A DNA stretch of 64,000 bases from JAEUNX01 sp034004685 (GTDB lineage Bacteria > Pseudomonadota > Gammaproteobacteria > Burkholderiales > Rhodocyclaceae), in NCBI GenBank assembly GCA_034004685.1, contig JAVEWG010000012.1, positions 17,510 through 81,509 on the forward strand, written 5' to 3'. Within the stretch, counting starts at the first letter, position 1; each line of letters opens with the position of its first letter. The translations under genes were made by a program, and so were the position numbers. The notes under the pieces are model-generated. The model saw only the letters and a list, made by a program, of their open reading frames with translations. It was not told the origin of the DNA and ran no database searches. Shown here one piece after another: positions 1 through 7,528 of this stretch.

Positions 1-333
1 TCCGGCTGTACATCGCCGCCGTGGATCCAGGAAAACTCCCGGGCAACTGGAGGGGGAATTTCACCGGGGCCTCCCAAAGAGACAGGGGCAACGCGCGCCC
101 CTGACCCCACGGGGCACGCGCCCTGAAGTGAATGTGTTCCGAAACGTAGGGCGGGCTTCAGCCCGCCCAAGACCGCCGACGAACCCAATGACACCCCAGG
201 GTGCGCTTGCGCACCAGGCGGGCTGAAGCCCGCCCTCCACCCTGAGGCTTGGGCCGTGGAAGGGCGTGAAGCCGGTTTCAACCGGCTAGGGATGGCGCTG
301 GTGTGGAATGGCGGGATGAACCCCGCCCCAGAA
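1..333. repeat. Left-edge non-coding stretch with REP-like palindromes
   Basis: No convincing gene is seen. One plus-strand frame is open from base 3 to a TGA at 102-104 and could be the tail of an upstream gene, but it matches nothing I recognise. The stretch holds several short palindromes: GTAGGGCGGGCTTCAGCCCGCC at 146-168, its inverted form at 217-236, GTGCGCTTGCGCAC at 201-214 and AGCCGGTTTCAACCGGCT at 270-287. The first two recur at 31333, 51362 and 54075, so they form a dispersed REP-like family. Confidence 0.6.
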
Positions 334-361
334 GAAAAAAGCCCGGCTGACTGGCCGGGCT
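334..361 (-). terminator. Rho-independent terminator of the radical SAM gene
   Basis: On the minus strand an 8-bp stem AGCCCGGC / GCCGGGCT with a 6-nt loop is followed directly by a run of T (the A run at 334-340 on the plus strand). It starts 6 bp after the stop codon of the radical SAM gene, where a terminator is expected. Confidence 0.85.
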
Positions 362-366
362 TCCCC

Positions 367-1845
367 TCAAGCGGGCACTTCGTCGGCGGGTCTGGCGTCC
401 TGCTTTTCCGCTTTCAAGGCATCCGCCGGGCCATGGATGCTGATCTTGCGGGGCTCGCTCCAGCGGGCGCCGTGCTGGACGATCTCCTCCGGGGTGCGCA
501 GGCCGCCGGCCTGGTACCAGGAGGCCTCCATGAGCAGGGGGAAGTCGTCGTAGGTGCCGTGTTCGGCGCCGAAGAAGCGCCGGGCCGGGATCAGTTCGTT
601 GCGCACCGGCAAGCCCAGGCTGTATTTCTTCCAGATGTCGTAGCGGTTGCTCATCAGGCGGATGTAAAACTCGGTGGGCACCGGAGGCTGGGGGTGGGCC
701 CGCACCAAGTCGGTCTGGGGTTCGCGGCGCCACTGGTTGAAGCGCGGGTCGATGCCGTGACTCATCATGAAATCGATGCCGGCGGTGGTGGAGGCTACCG
801 CTTCGTCGATGGTGGCGAACCCGCTGGGCTTGGCCATTTCCACGCCGCCGACGAAATTCGGCCGCACGTTGAACTCCCCCAGGATGTCCACCGAATCCAC
901 CATCCGCTTGATCCACTCGTCGTAGCCGATGCGGCGGTGCTTGCCAGGGTTGATCCATTCGAACAGGCGGCGATCCCAGACTTCCATGTTGGCATTGTGC
1001 TCATCCATGCCCTCGGCATGGAGCCACTTGATCTCATCCTTGGTCTTGGCGTTGGTCTGCAGGCCAACGTGGCGGCGCGGGCCGCCGAACTTGAGGGCCC
1101 GGGTGTATTGGGCGTAGAACTCGTTTTCTTCCTTGCCCTGCAGGGTACGGGTGATGGTGCCGCCAGTGATCAGGAAGCTGACGCCGGCCTGATGACCCTC
1201 CCGCGCCAGGGCTTCGCGGCTGATCTCCCGGCCGACTTCCTCCACGTAATCGACCCGCTTGACCGGCGCGGACAGGGTGAAGGCCTTCGATTCCTTCATC
1301 TGCCGGGCGTTTTCATTAATGTCGCAGAAGCGGCACTCTTCCTTCGGGCCCCAGTACTGGCACTGACGGAAGACGGTGACGAATTTTCCGAAGGCGATGA
1401 TCTCGTGGTAGGCCACGCCATCATCGAACTTCTTGTTGTAGTAGTCGGGGGCGATGGGGAAACTCACGTTACTGAGGATCTTGCCCCCTTCGGTCAGCAC
1501 CAGGCGGCCGTCCACCACATCGATGATGTAGGGGGAGCTGGGATCCATGGTGGTCTGCACCGTCACCGCCCGCAGGTCATAGGGGCCCTGGAAGATATAG
1601 AACCATTCGGGCACCTGGCGCGCTTCGCCCCGGGTGAGCTGGTCCATGCCGACCAGGTCGTAGGAGAACAGCCGGTAGGACTTCACCAGGGAGCCGCCAG
1701 TGGCGGCCAGGGCGGCCTCGGTGAACCAATGACCCCGGCTCAGCAGTTCGATCTTGATGATGACTTCCCGGGGAACGTCCGGAAAGCGGCGAAAATAGTC
1801 TTCCAGATCCGAGATCGCGGACTGGCTCTTGGGAACAGCGCTCAT
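367..1845 (-). CDS. Radical SAM family protein with an unusual cysteine spacing
   Basis: A 492-residue protein that I assign to the radical SAM superfamily with moderate confidence. The likely 4Fe-4S ligands are C162, C171 and C174 (C-x8-C-x2-C, not the classical C-x3-C-x2-C), followed by CDINENAR; a LITGGT segment downstream fits the SAM-binding GGE/GGT element of a TIM-barrel. The ATG at 1845 is preceded by a strong AGGAGGT site, which supports this start. No signal peptide or membrane segment is seen. It is a monocistronic gene ended by its own terminator. It lies beside ubiX and a CoA-transferase gene and shares an upstream element with them, so a role in the same acid or aromatic catabolic programme is plausible. 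The substrate is unknown. Confidence 0.75.
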   Translation of the reverse strand: MSAVPKSQSAISDLEDYFRRFPDVPREVIIKIELLSRGHWFTEAALAATGGSLVKSYRLFSYDLVGMDQLTRGEARQVPEWFYIFQGPYDLRAVTVQTTMDPSSPYIIDVVDGRLVLTEGGKILSNVSFPIAPDYYNKKFDDGVAYHEIIAFGKFVTVFRQCQYWGPKEECRFCDINENARQMKESKAFTLSAPVKRVDYVEEVGREISREALAREGHQAGVSFLITGGTITRTLQGKEENEFYAQYTRALKFGGPRRHVGLQTNAKTKDEIKWLHAEGMDEHNANMEVWDRRLFEWINPGKHRRIGYDEWIKRMVDSVDILGEFNVRPNFVGGVEMAKPSGFATIDEAVASTTAGIDFMMSHGIDPRFNQWRREPQTDLVRAHPQPPVPTEFYIRLMSNRYDIWKKYSLGLPVRNELIPARRFFGAEHGTYDDFPLLMEASWYQAGGLRTPEEIVQHGARWSEPRKISIHGPADALKAEKQDARPADEVPA

Positions 1846-1907
1846 GATCGATACCTCCTAGGTAGTCAGCTCTTGAAGCCATGATAACAAGGGCAAATAT
1901 CCACAAT

Positions 1908-1923
1908 AATCACATACAGGATA
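1908..1923. promoter_or_regulatory. Putative operator A (AATCACATACAGGATA) upstream of the radical SAM gene
   Basis: The 16-mer AATCACATACAGGATA lies 63 bp upstream of the radical SAM start in an AT-rich stretch. It matches the elements at 2913-2928 and 9607-9622 in the form WATCACAT-N4-GATA. It runs straight into a second small palindrome, GATA-N5-TATC (1920-1932). The MarR protein at 4430-4891 is a candidate ligand (inference). Confidence 0.45.
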
Positions 1924-2170
1924 TTGCGTATCTTCTATGTGTAAAAATTGGCACCAACACCCCACCACTCCCGTCGCCCGACTCAAGGCCCGGCGGCGCT
2001 GCCATGGTGGACTCCGGGGAGGACGCAACGGCCGGGAACTTGAGGGAGGAAAGGCCGGACTTCCTCCGCCCTGACCACCCCCGAAGGAAACGGTGGCGGC
2101 AAGGGGCCAGGAACAGCGCCACCGGCCTCCCGGCCGGCCCGGGAGCGCCGCCGCTCGCGCCGATGCCTGA
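1924..2170. other. Intergenic region between the radical SAM and ubiX genes
   Basis: About 325 bp separate the radical SAM start from the ubiX stop. The part next to the radical SAM gene is AT-rich and holds operator A; the rest is GC-rich. No gene is supported here; the short open frames on both strands look like shadows without ribosome sites. Confidence 0.5.
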
Positions 2171-2803
2171 TCAGGCGGTCAATGGCCGCTCACGGCGACC
2201 GGCGCCCCCCGGAGCTGCCTTGTTGAGGGCGCCCTGCCCTTCCGGGTCCTTCCAGCGCTTGAGCAAGCGATGGGGAATGGCAAACTGGTCCAGGGCTTTC
2301 CCGACGGAGTGGCTGATGATCTCGTCGAGGGTCTGGGGGCGGATATAGAAGGCCGGCACCGGCGGCAGAATCACCGCCCCATAAGTGGTGGCCTTGGTCA
2401 TGAGTTCCAGATGCCCCAGATGCAAAGGGGTTTCCCGCACCATCAGCACCAACCGGCGGCGCTCCTTGAGGCACACGTCGGCGGCCCGGGCGAGCAGGTT
2501 GTCGTTGTGGGAATTGGTGATCTCCGACAGGGTCTTGATCGAGCAGGGCGCCACGATCATGCCGTCGGTGACGAAGGATCCGCTCGCGATCGCCGCGCCG
2601 ATATCGGTATGGGTATGCACCACGTCGGCCAGGGCCTCGACGGCGGTCACCTTCCAGTCTGTTTCCTCGACGATGGTGCGCTTGGCCGAGGGAGACATCA
2701 CCAAGTGGGTTTCCACGTCGGGGGCATCCTTCAGCGCCTCCAGGGCGCGGATGCCGTAGATCGCGCCCGAGGCGCCGGAGATGCCGATGATGATTCGCCG
2801 CAT
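2171..2803 (-). CDS. ubiX: Flavin prenyltransferase UbiX/Pad1 family
   Basis: A 210-residue flavoprotein of the UbiX family, which joins dimethylallyl phosphate to FMN to make prenylated FMN, the cofactor of UbiD-type (de)carboxylases. The family hallmarks are present: GISGASGAIYG at residues 7-17 (FMN phosphate loop), the SFVTDGMIVAPCS segment near residue 76, and VRETPLHLGHLELM near residue 122. Length is normal, with an extra polar C-terminal tail of about 20 residues. It is divergent from the CoA-transferase gene and shares a 242-bp regulatory region with it. No ubiD partner is in the window, so the enzyme it supplies must be encoded elsewhere. It could be a catabolic paralogue rather than the ubiquinone-pathway copy. 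Confidence 0.93.
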   Translation of the reverse strand: MRRIIIGISGASGAIYGIRALEALKDAPDVETHLVMSPSAKRTIVEETDWKVTAVEALADVVHTHTDIGAAIASGSFVTDGMIVAPCSIKTLSEITNSHNDNLLARAADVCLKERRRLVLMVRETPLHLGHLELMTKATTYGAVILPPVPAFYIRPQTLDEIISHSVGKALDQFAIPHRLLKRWKDPEGQGALNKAAPGGAGRRERPLTA

Positions 2804-2900
2804 GGAGGTTCCTCTGTATTAAGGGCAGACATTGCTGGCAGGCCGGGGAAGGCCTGGTCCATCATCGCAGTATTGCCCCCACTTCCTCCAACATCAAGCT

Positions 2901-2929
2901 TGTGATCAAATTTATCACATATACGATAA
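2901..2929. promoter_or_regulatory. Putative operator B between ubiX and the CoA-transferase gene
   Basis: Two overlapping palindromes lie in this AT-rich divergent promoter region: TGTGAT-N7-ATCACA (2901-2919) and TTATC-N8-GATAA (2912-2929). The core TATCACATATACGATA (2913-2928) matches operators A and C. It sits 110 bp upstream of ubiX and 118 bp upstream of the CoA-transferase start, so one bound regulator could control both. Confidence 0.5.
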
Positions 2930-3045
2930 CTGCCGCAGTTGGCCCTTGTTATGATCCCTGCGCGACCGGGCCGGTCTGCTTGATTGCATCGCCCGGAACG
3001 TGGCGCGGCCGCTCCCCCAACCAGCCCTGTGGAAGCTCACAAGCG

Positions 3046-4212
3046 ATGAAACTACTCAAGGACATCCGGATTCTCGATTTCGGCGCCTTCATCACCGGCC
3101 CTTTCGCCGCCATGCTGCTGGCCGAACTGGGGGCCGACGTGGTCAAGGTGGAACGTCCGGGCGAGGGCGACCCGTTCCGCTCATTTCGCGACGGCCACTA
3201 CAGCCCCCACTTCCAGGCCCATAACCGCAACAAGCGTTCCGTGACCCTGGACTACGCCCAACCCGACGGCCTGGCGGCCCTCAAGCTGCTGGTGAAGGAC
3301 GCCGACGTCATGGTGATCAACAACCGACCGGGGGTGGCCGAGAAGCTGGGCATCGACCACGCGTCCCTGCGGGCCATCAATCCCCGGCTGATCTACTGCT
3401 CCATCACCGGCTTTGGCGCCGACGGCCCCTATGCCGAGCGGCCTGCCTTCGACAACGTGGGCCAGGCCCTCTCGGGCTGGTCAAGCCGCCATCGGCGGGG
3501 CGACGATCCCCGGGTGGCGGGGCCCGCCGTGGCCGACCCGATCACCGGCTATTACGCAGCCCTGGGCATTCTCGGCGCCCTCTATGAGCGCGCCCAGTCG
3601 GGCCAGGGCCACCTGGTGGAGGTAAACATGCTCGAATCCATGATCGCCCTGGGCACCGAACCCCTGGCCAGCTTCTTCGATACTGGCGCATCCGTGCCGG
3701 TGTTCCACCGGGCGGCCATGTCCCAGGCCTTCAACCTGACCTGTAAAGACGGCAAGCGCATCGGCCTGCACCTGTCTTCGCCGGACAAGTTCTGGCGCGC
3801 CCTGTGCCGCGTCGTGGGTCGCGACGACTGGATCGCCAAGTATCCCAACCGCCTGGATCGGGCCCGCAACTATGAAACCCTGGGCACCGAGCTGAACGAA
3901 ATCTTCCGCACCCGGGACCGGGATGCGTGGATGGCGGCCCTGTCCCGGGAGGACGTGCCCTTTGCGCCGGAGCATGATTTGCAGGACCTGGAGGCCGATC
4001 CCCAGGTCCGGCATCTGGGCGTCTTCTACGAAATCGAACATCCCCGCTACGGCAAGATCAAGGCACCCCATGGTCCAGTGCGGGTGGATGCGGACCGGGA
4101 CATCGATTTTCGCCCGCCGCCGGATCTGGGCGAACACAGCGACGAGATCCTGCGCCAGGCCGGGCTCTCCCGCGAACAGATTGGCGGCCTGCGGGCGCGG
4201 GGCATCGTCTGA
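3046..4212 (+). CDS. Family III (CaiB/BaiF-type) CoA-transferase
   Basis: A 388-residue class III CoA-transferase, which moves CoA between acyl donors and carboxylic acids through an aspartyl-CoA thioester intermediate. The N-terminus (LLKDIRILDFGAFITGPFAA) and the segment GADVVKVERPGEGD are typical. The catalytic Asp is probably D164 in VADPITGYYAALGILGAL. The ATG at 3046 begins the conserved region; the open frame extends upstream but that part has no family similarity. The gene is followed by a MarR regulator and lies opposite ubiX, so it probably activates a carboxylic acid substrate of this cluster. The acid itself cannot be read from the sequence. Confidence 0.9.
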   Translation: MKLLKDIRILDFGAFITGPFAAMLLAELGADVVKVERPGEGDPFRSFRDGHYSPHFQAHNRNKRSVTLDYAQPDGLAALKLLVKDADVMVINNRPGVAEKLGIDHASLRAINPRLIYCSITGFGADGPYAERPAFDNVGQALSGWSSRHRRGDDPRVAGPAVADPITGYYAALGILGALYERAQSGQGHLVEVNMLESMIALGTEPLASFFDTGASVPVFHRAAMSQAFNLTCKDGKRIGLHLSSPDKFWRALCRVVGRDDWIAKYPNRLDRARNYETLGTELNEIFRTRDRDAWMAALSREDVPFAPEHDLQDLEADPQVRHLGVFYEIEHPRYGKIKAPHGPVRVDADRDIDFRPPPDLGEHSDEILRQAGLSREQIGGLRARGIV

Positions 4213-4429
4213 CCCCGTACCCCGAGGGCGAAATCCGTCCGGGATCCCACCCCACCGACGGGGCTGGCCCTGGTCCGGCCTTGGTCTGGACGGCCAATCA
4301 CCGCTTACAATCCGGGCCGATGCTGGCCAATCAGCCCGGTGGCCTTCTCGCCGGAAGAGCGCCGGCCCGCGCCGGAGGGCGGCCTGGAGATCATCGCCGG
4401 AGCCCCAGGCTTGCCAGACAGGGTTATGC

Positions 4430-4891
4430 ATGACATTGAAATATACCGAGAGGATGTTCGTCCACCTGTTGAACCAGGCCGGCCATGCCATTTCGGCCGA
4501 CTTCGTCAAGGTGCTGCGGGAACGGGGAATGACGGTGCGCCAGTGGCGGGTGCTGGGCTCCCTGTGGGACGAGGCAAGTCTGACCCTCACCGAATTGGCG
4601 GAGGTGGCCTTCTGCGGCCATTCCACCATCACTCGCCTGGTGGACCGTCTCCAGGATCAGGGGCTGGTGGTTCGCCGTGCCGACGAGCTTGATCGCCGCA
4701 AGGCCCACGTATCCCTGACCCTGGAGGCCCGGCGCCAGATCGGCGACCTGGTGGCGATTTCGGAAGACATGGAGCGGGCCACCATCGACGCCCTGGGCGT
4801 CGAACTGGTGAACAAGATGAAGGGCGAGCTGCGGGAGATGATCGCCCGCCTGGGCGAAACCCGGCGGAACGGTCGCCGCTCCGCCGGCTGA
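4430..4891 (+). CDS. MarR family transcriptional regulator
   Basis: A 153-residue winged-helix regulator. The DNA-binding core runs from about residue 30 to 100: MTVRQWRVLGSL, LTELAEVAFCGHSTITRLVDRLQDQGLVVR, then the wing RADELDRRKAHVSLT with the conserved D-x-R-D/R-x-like loop. Helices at both ends would form the dimer. MarR proteins usually repress nearby catabolic genes and release DNA when they bind an aromatic or CoA ligand. The gene follows the CoA-transferase gene by 217 bp and faces the aldehyde dehydrogenase gene tail to tail (15 bp apart). It is the only specific regulator in this block and so the best candidate for the shared WATCACAT-N4-GATA elements. Confidence 0.9.
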   Translation: MTLKYTERMFVHLLNQAGHAISADFVKVLRERGMTVRQWRVLGSLWDEASLTLTELAEVAFCGHSTITRLVDRLQDQGLVVRRADELDRRKAHVSLTLEARRQIGDLVAISEDMERATIDALGVELVNKMKGELREMIARLGETRRNGRRSAG

Positions 4892-4906
4892 GCCCCCGAT
4901 GGGGCC

Positions 4907-6397
4907 TCAGGCCTTGGGCGGCCAGGGGATGGGGGTTTCGCTCAGGTCCATATAGACACTCTTCTGGGCCTGGTAGGCCCGCATGCCGTTGACGCCGCAT
5001 TCCCGTCCGATGCCGCTGGCCTTGTAGCCGCCGAAGGGCATGTTGATCATGATGGTGCGGTAGGTGTTGATCCACACTGTGCCCGCCTTGAGCCGCCCGG
5101 CCACCCGCAGGGCGCGCTTGTAGTCCCGCGTCCAGATGCCGCAGGCCAGCCCGAACACCGTGTCATTGGCCTGCCGCACCAGATCGTCCTCATCCTTGAA
5201 GCGCAGGAGGCAGGCCACCGGCCCGAAAATCTCTTCTTGGGCGACGGTGGCGTTGTTGTCCGCCACCTCGAGCAGGGTCGGCATGACATAGGCCCCCTTG
5301 GCCAGGGGCCCGCCGGGGCGCTGGCCACCGCAAAGAAGCTTGGCGCCTTCCTGGCGCGCCCGCTCGATGTAGGCCTCGATCCGGTCCCGGTGCTCGAAGC
5401 TCCCCACCGGCGCGACGGCGGTCAGGGGGTCATAGGGATCGCCCACCCTCAGACTGGCCACCGCCTCCACCAGGCGGGGCAGGAAGGCATCGTAGATCTT
5501 GTCATGCACGAAGATCCGGGAACCGGCGATGCAGGATTGCCCAGCATTCGGAAAGATGCCGTAGAGGGCGCCCTGGACCGCCCGGTCCAGATCCATGTCG
5601 TCGAAGATGATGTTGGGCGACTTGCCCCCCAGTTCCAGCATCACCGGGATCGGGCGCTCGGCGGCGATCTTGCCGATCAGGCGGCCGCTGGTGGTACCGC
5701 CGGTGAAGGTCACCATATCGATATCCGGGTGGGCAACCAAGGCGCTGCCGACAGAACGGCCGGTGCCGCTCAGCACGTTCAGCACCCCCGGCGGAAAGCC
5801 GGCCTCCAGGGCTAGCCGGCCGAACTCCAGGCCGATCTGGGGCGTCACTTCGGAGGGCTTGAGGATCACGGTGTTGCCCGCTGCCAGAGCTGGCGCCAGC
5901 TTGACCGATTCCTGAGTCAAGGGGGAATTCCAGGGGGTGATGGCGGCGACGACACCGATGGGCTCATAGGTGGAGAAGGAGAAGTAATTGCCCCGGGGCA
6001 CCATCACTTCCGATTCGGCAACTTCGCACACCGCCCCATAGTAGCGGAAGGTTTCCGCTGCCCCCATCACCTGGAGCCGGCTCTCGAAGATGGTCTTGCC
6101 GTTGTCCCGGGTCTGGATCTGGGCCAGCTGCTCGGCGTCCCGCTCCAGCAGATCGGCCAGGCGATGGAGCAGCCGGGCACGCTGGTGGGCCCGCAGGCCC
6201 GCCCAGCGGGGGTCATTCAAGGCCGCCCGGGCACAGGCCACGGCGGCATCCACGTCATCGGCATCCGCTTCGGCGATGGTGGCCGCCACCGTCCCATCGA
6301 TGGGGCAGATGGATTCGAAGCACTTGCCCCCGCCCAGGCTCCAGTCCTTGCCGATGAGAAAGGGGCGGACTCCGCCAGCATCTTTGATTGCACTCAC
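4907..6397 (-). CDS. NAD(P)-dependent aldehyde dehydrogenase
   Basis: A 496-residue aldehyde dehydrogenase that oxidises an aldehyde to its acid. The active-site set is complete: N157 (TPWNSPL), K180 (ILKPSE), E255 (LELGGKSPN) and nucleophile C289 (NAGQSCIAGSR). The GTG start at 6397 has a strong GGAGGAGA site upstream. Length is normal. It lies downstream of korB with a 108-bp gap and faces the MarR gene. Its sequence resembles betaine/aromatic aldehyde dehydrogenases in general, and I cannot assign a substrate; it may feed an acid to the nearby CoA-transferase. Confidence 0.9.
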   Translation of the reverse strand: MSAIKDAGGVRPFLIGKDWSLGGGKCFESICPIDGTVAATIAEADADDVDAAVACARAALNDPRWAGLRAHQRARLLHRLADLLERDAEQLAQIQTRDNGKTIFESRLQVMGAAETFRYYGAVCEVAESEVMVPRGNYFSFSTYEPIGVVAAITPWNSPLTQESVKLAPALAAGNTVILKPSEVTPQIGLEFGRLALEAGFPPGVLNVLSGTGRSVGSALVAHPDIDMVTFTGGTTSGRLIGKIAAERPIPVMLELGGKSPNIIFDDMDLDRAVQGALYGIFPNAGQSCIAGSRIFVHDKIYDAFLPRLVEAVASLRVGDPYDPLTAVAPVGSFEHRDRIEAYIERARQEGAKLLCGGQRPGGPLAKGAYVMPTLLEVADNNATVAQEEIFGPVACLLRFKDEDDLVRQANDTVFGLACGIWTRDYKRALRVAGRLKAGTVWINTYRTIMINMPFGGYKASGIGRECGVNGMRAYQAQKSVYMDLSETPIPWPPKA

Positions 6398-6505
6398 GTT
6401 GCGTCTCCTCCGGTTGCGTCCGGCTTATGGCACCGAATCGATTAGAAATCCTGGTGATCACAGATACTGGAGATCAGGGTTGGGGGCAAATCCTCCGGCC
6501 GCCCT

Positions 6506-7528
6506 TCATGACTCCGCGATGGTCCAGGTGTCCCCGCTATTGAAAAGCCGGTCCAGCTCGCCCCGGCCCTTGGCTGCCCGGGCATCGGCGGCCATCTGGG
6601 TATTGAGCGCTTCATAGGTGGGGGCCGTCACGGCCCGGAAGACCCCCAGGGGCACCGGCAGGTCGGGGGTATCGAACTGGGACAGGAAGAACGCCAGGCC
6701 GCTGTGGGCGCCATGCTCGTCATGGACCACCAGGTCCGCTTCCGTCGCCGCCCCCTCCCCCAGACTCACCGCCACCGGCTCCATGCCCCGCAGGCGGATG
6801 CCCTTGTCGCGGCCCTTGCCATAGACCAAGGGTTTGCCATGCTCCAGCAGCAGGCGGGTGTCGTCCCGCCGCTTCTTGTCGGTGATGGCGGCATAGGCGC
6901 CGTCGTTAAAGACCACGCAGTTCTGGAGGATCTCCACGAAGGCCGTGCCCTTGTGCAGGGCCGCCCGCCCCAGCACCGCGCTCATGTGGGCCAGATCGCT
7001 ATCCACCGTGCGGGCCACGAAGCTGGCGCCGGCCCCCAGGGCCAGGGCCACCGGGCTGAAGGGCCGGTCGATGCTGCCCAGAGGGGTGGTCTTGGTTTTC
7101 TTGCCCTGCTCCGAGGTGGGCGAATACTGGCCCTTGGTGAGGCCGTAGATGCGGTTGTTGAGGAGGATGATCTTCAGATCCACGTTGCGCCGCATGGCGT
7201 GGATGAAATGGTTGCCGCCGATGGCCAGGGCATCGCCATCGCCGGTGACCACCCAGACCGACAGTTCCGGCCGGGCCAGCTTCAGCCCGCTGGCGATGGC
7301 CGGCGCCCGGCCGTGGATGCTGTGCATGCCGTAGGTTTCCATGTAGTACGGAAACCGGCTGGAACAGCCAATGCCGGAAATGAAGGCGAAGTTTTCCCGG
7401 GGGACGCCCAGGGTCGGCAGGAGCTTCTGGATCTGGGCCAGCACGGCGTAATCGCCGCAGCCGGGGCACCAGCGCACGGTCTGGTCGGTCTCGAAGTCCT
7501 TGCGGGTCAGGGCCACAACGTCGTTCAT
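6506..7528 (-). CDS. korB: 2-oxoacid:ferredoxin oxidoreductase, beta subunit
   Basis: A 340-residue thiamine diphosphate-binding beta subunit. It has WCPGCGDY near residue 23 (Fe-S/TPP region), GIGCSSRFPYYMETYGMHSIHGRAPAIASG, and the TPP motif GDGDALAIGGNH followed by LLNNRIYGLTKGQYSPTS, all typical of KorB-type proteins. The ATG at 7528 overlaps the korA stop (ATGA) and has a GGGAGAA site; an ATG 18 bp further upstream lies inside korA and is less likely. With KorA it would decarboxylate 2-oxoglutarate (or a related 2-oxoacid) and reduce ferredoxin. In denitrifying aromatic degraders KorAB supplies low-potential electrons, a possible role here; it could equally feed the nitrogenase system. 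Confidence 0.92.
   Translation of the reverse strand: MNDVVALTRKDFETDQTVRWCPGCGDYAVLAQIQKLLPTLGVPRENFAFISGIGCSSRFPYYMETYGMHSIHGRAPAIASGLKLARPELSVWVVTGDGDALAIGGNHFIHAMRRNVDLKIILLNNRIYGLTKGQYSPTSEQGKKTKTTPLGSIDRPFSPVALALGAGASFVARTVDSDLAHMSAVLGRAALHKGTAFVEILQNCVVFNDGAYAAITDKKRRDDTRLLLEHGKPLVYGKGRDKGIRLRGMEPVAVSLGEGAATEADLVVHDEHGAHSGLAFFLSQFDTPDLPVPLGVFRAVTAPTYEALNTQMAADARAAKGRGELDRLFNSGDTWTIAES

Noticed and set aside
256..1884. Long plus-strand open frame of 542 codons
   Set aside because: It lies fully opposite the radical SAM gene and is rich in His, Gly and Ala runs without any domain; such antisense frames are expected in GC-rich DNA.
6445..6475. GTGATCAC palindrome upstream of the aldehyde dehydrogenase gene as a fourth MarR operator
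   Set aside because: It has the half-site GTGAT/ATCAC but not the WATCACAT-N4-GATA spacing of the other three.
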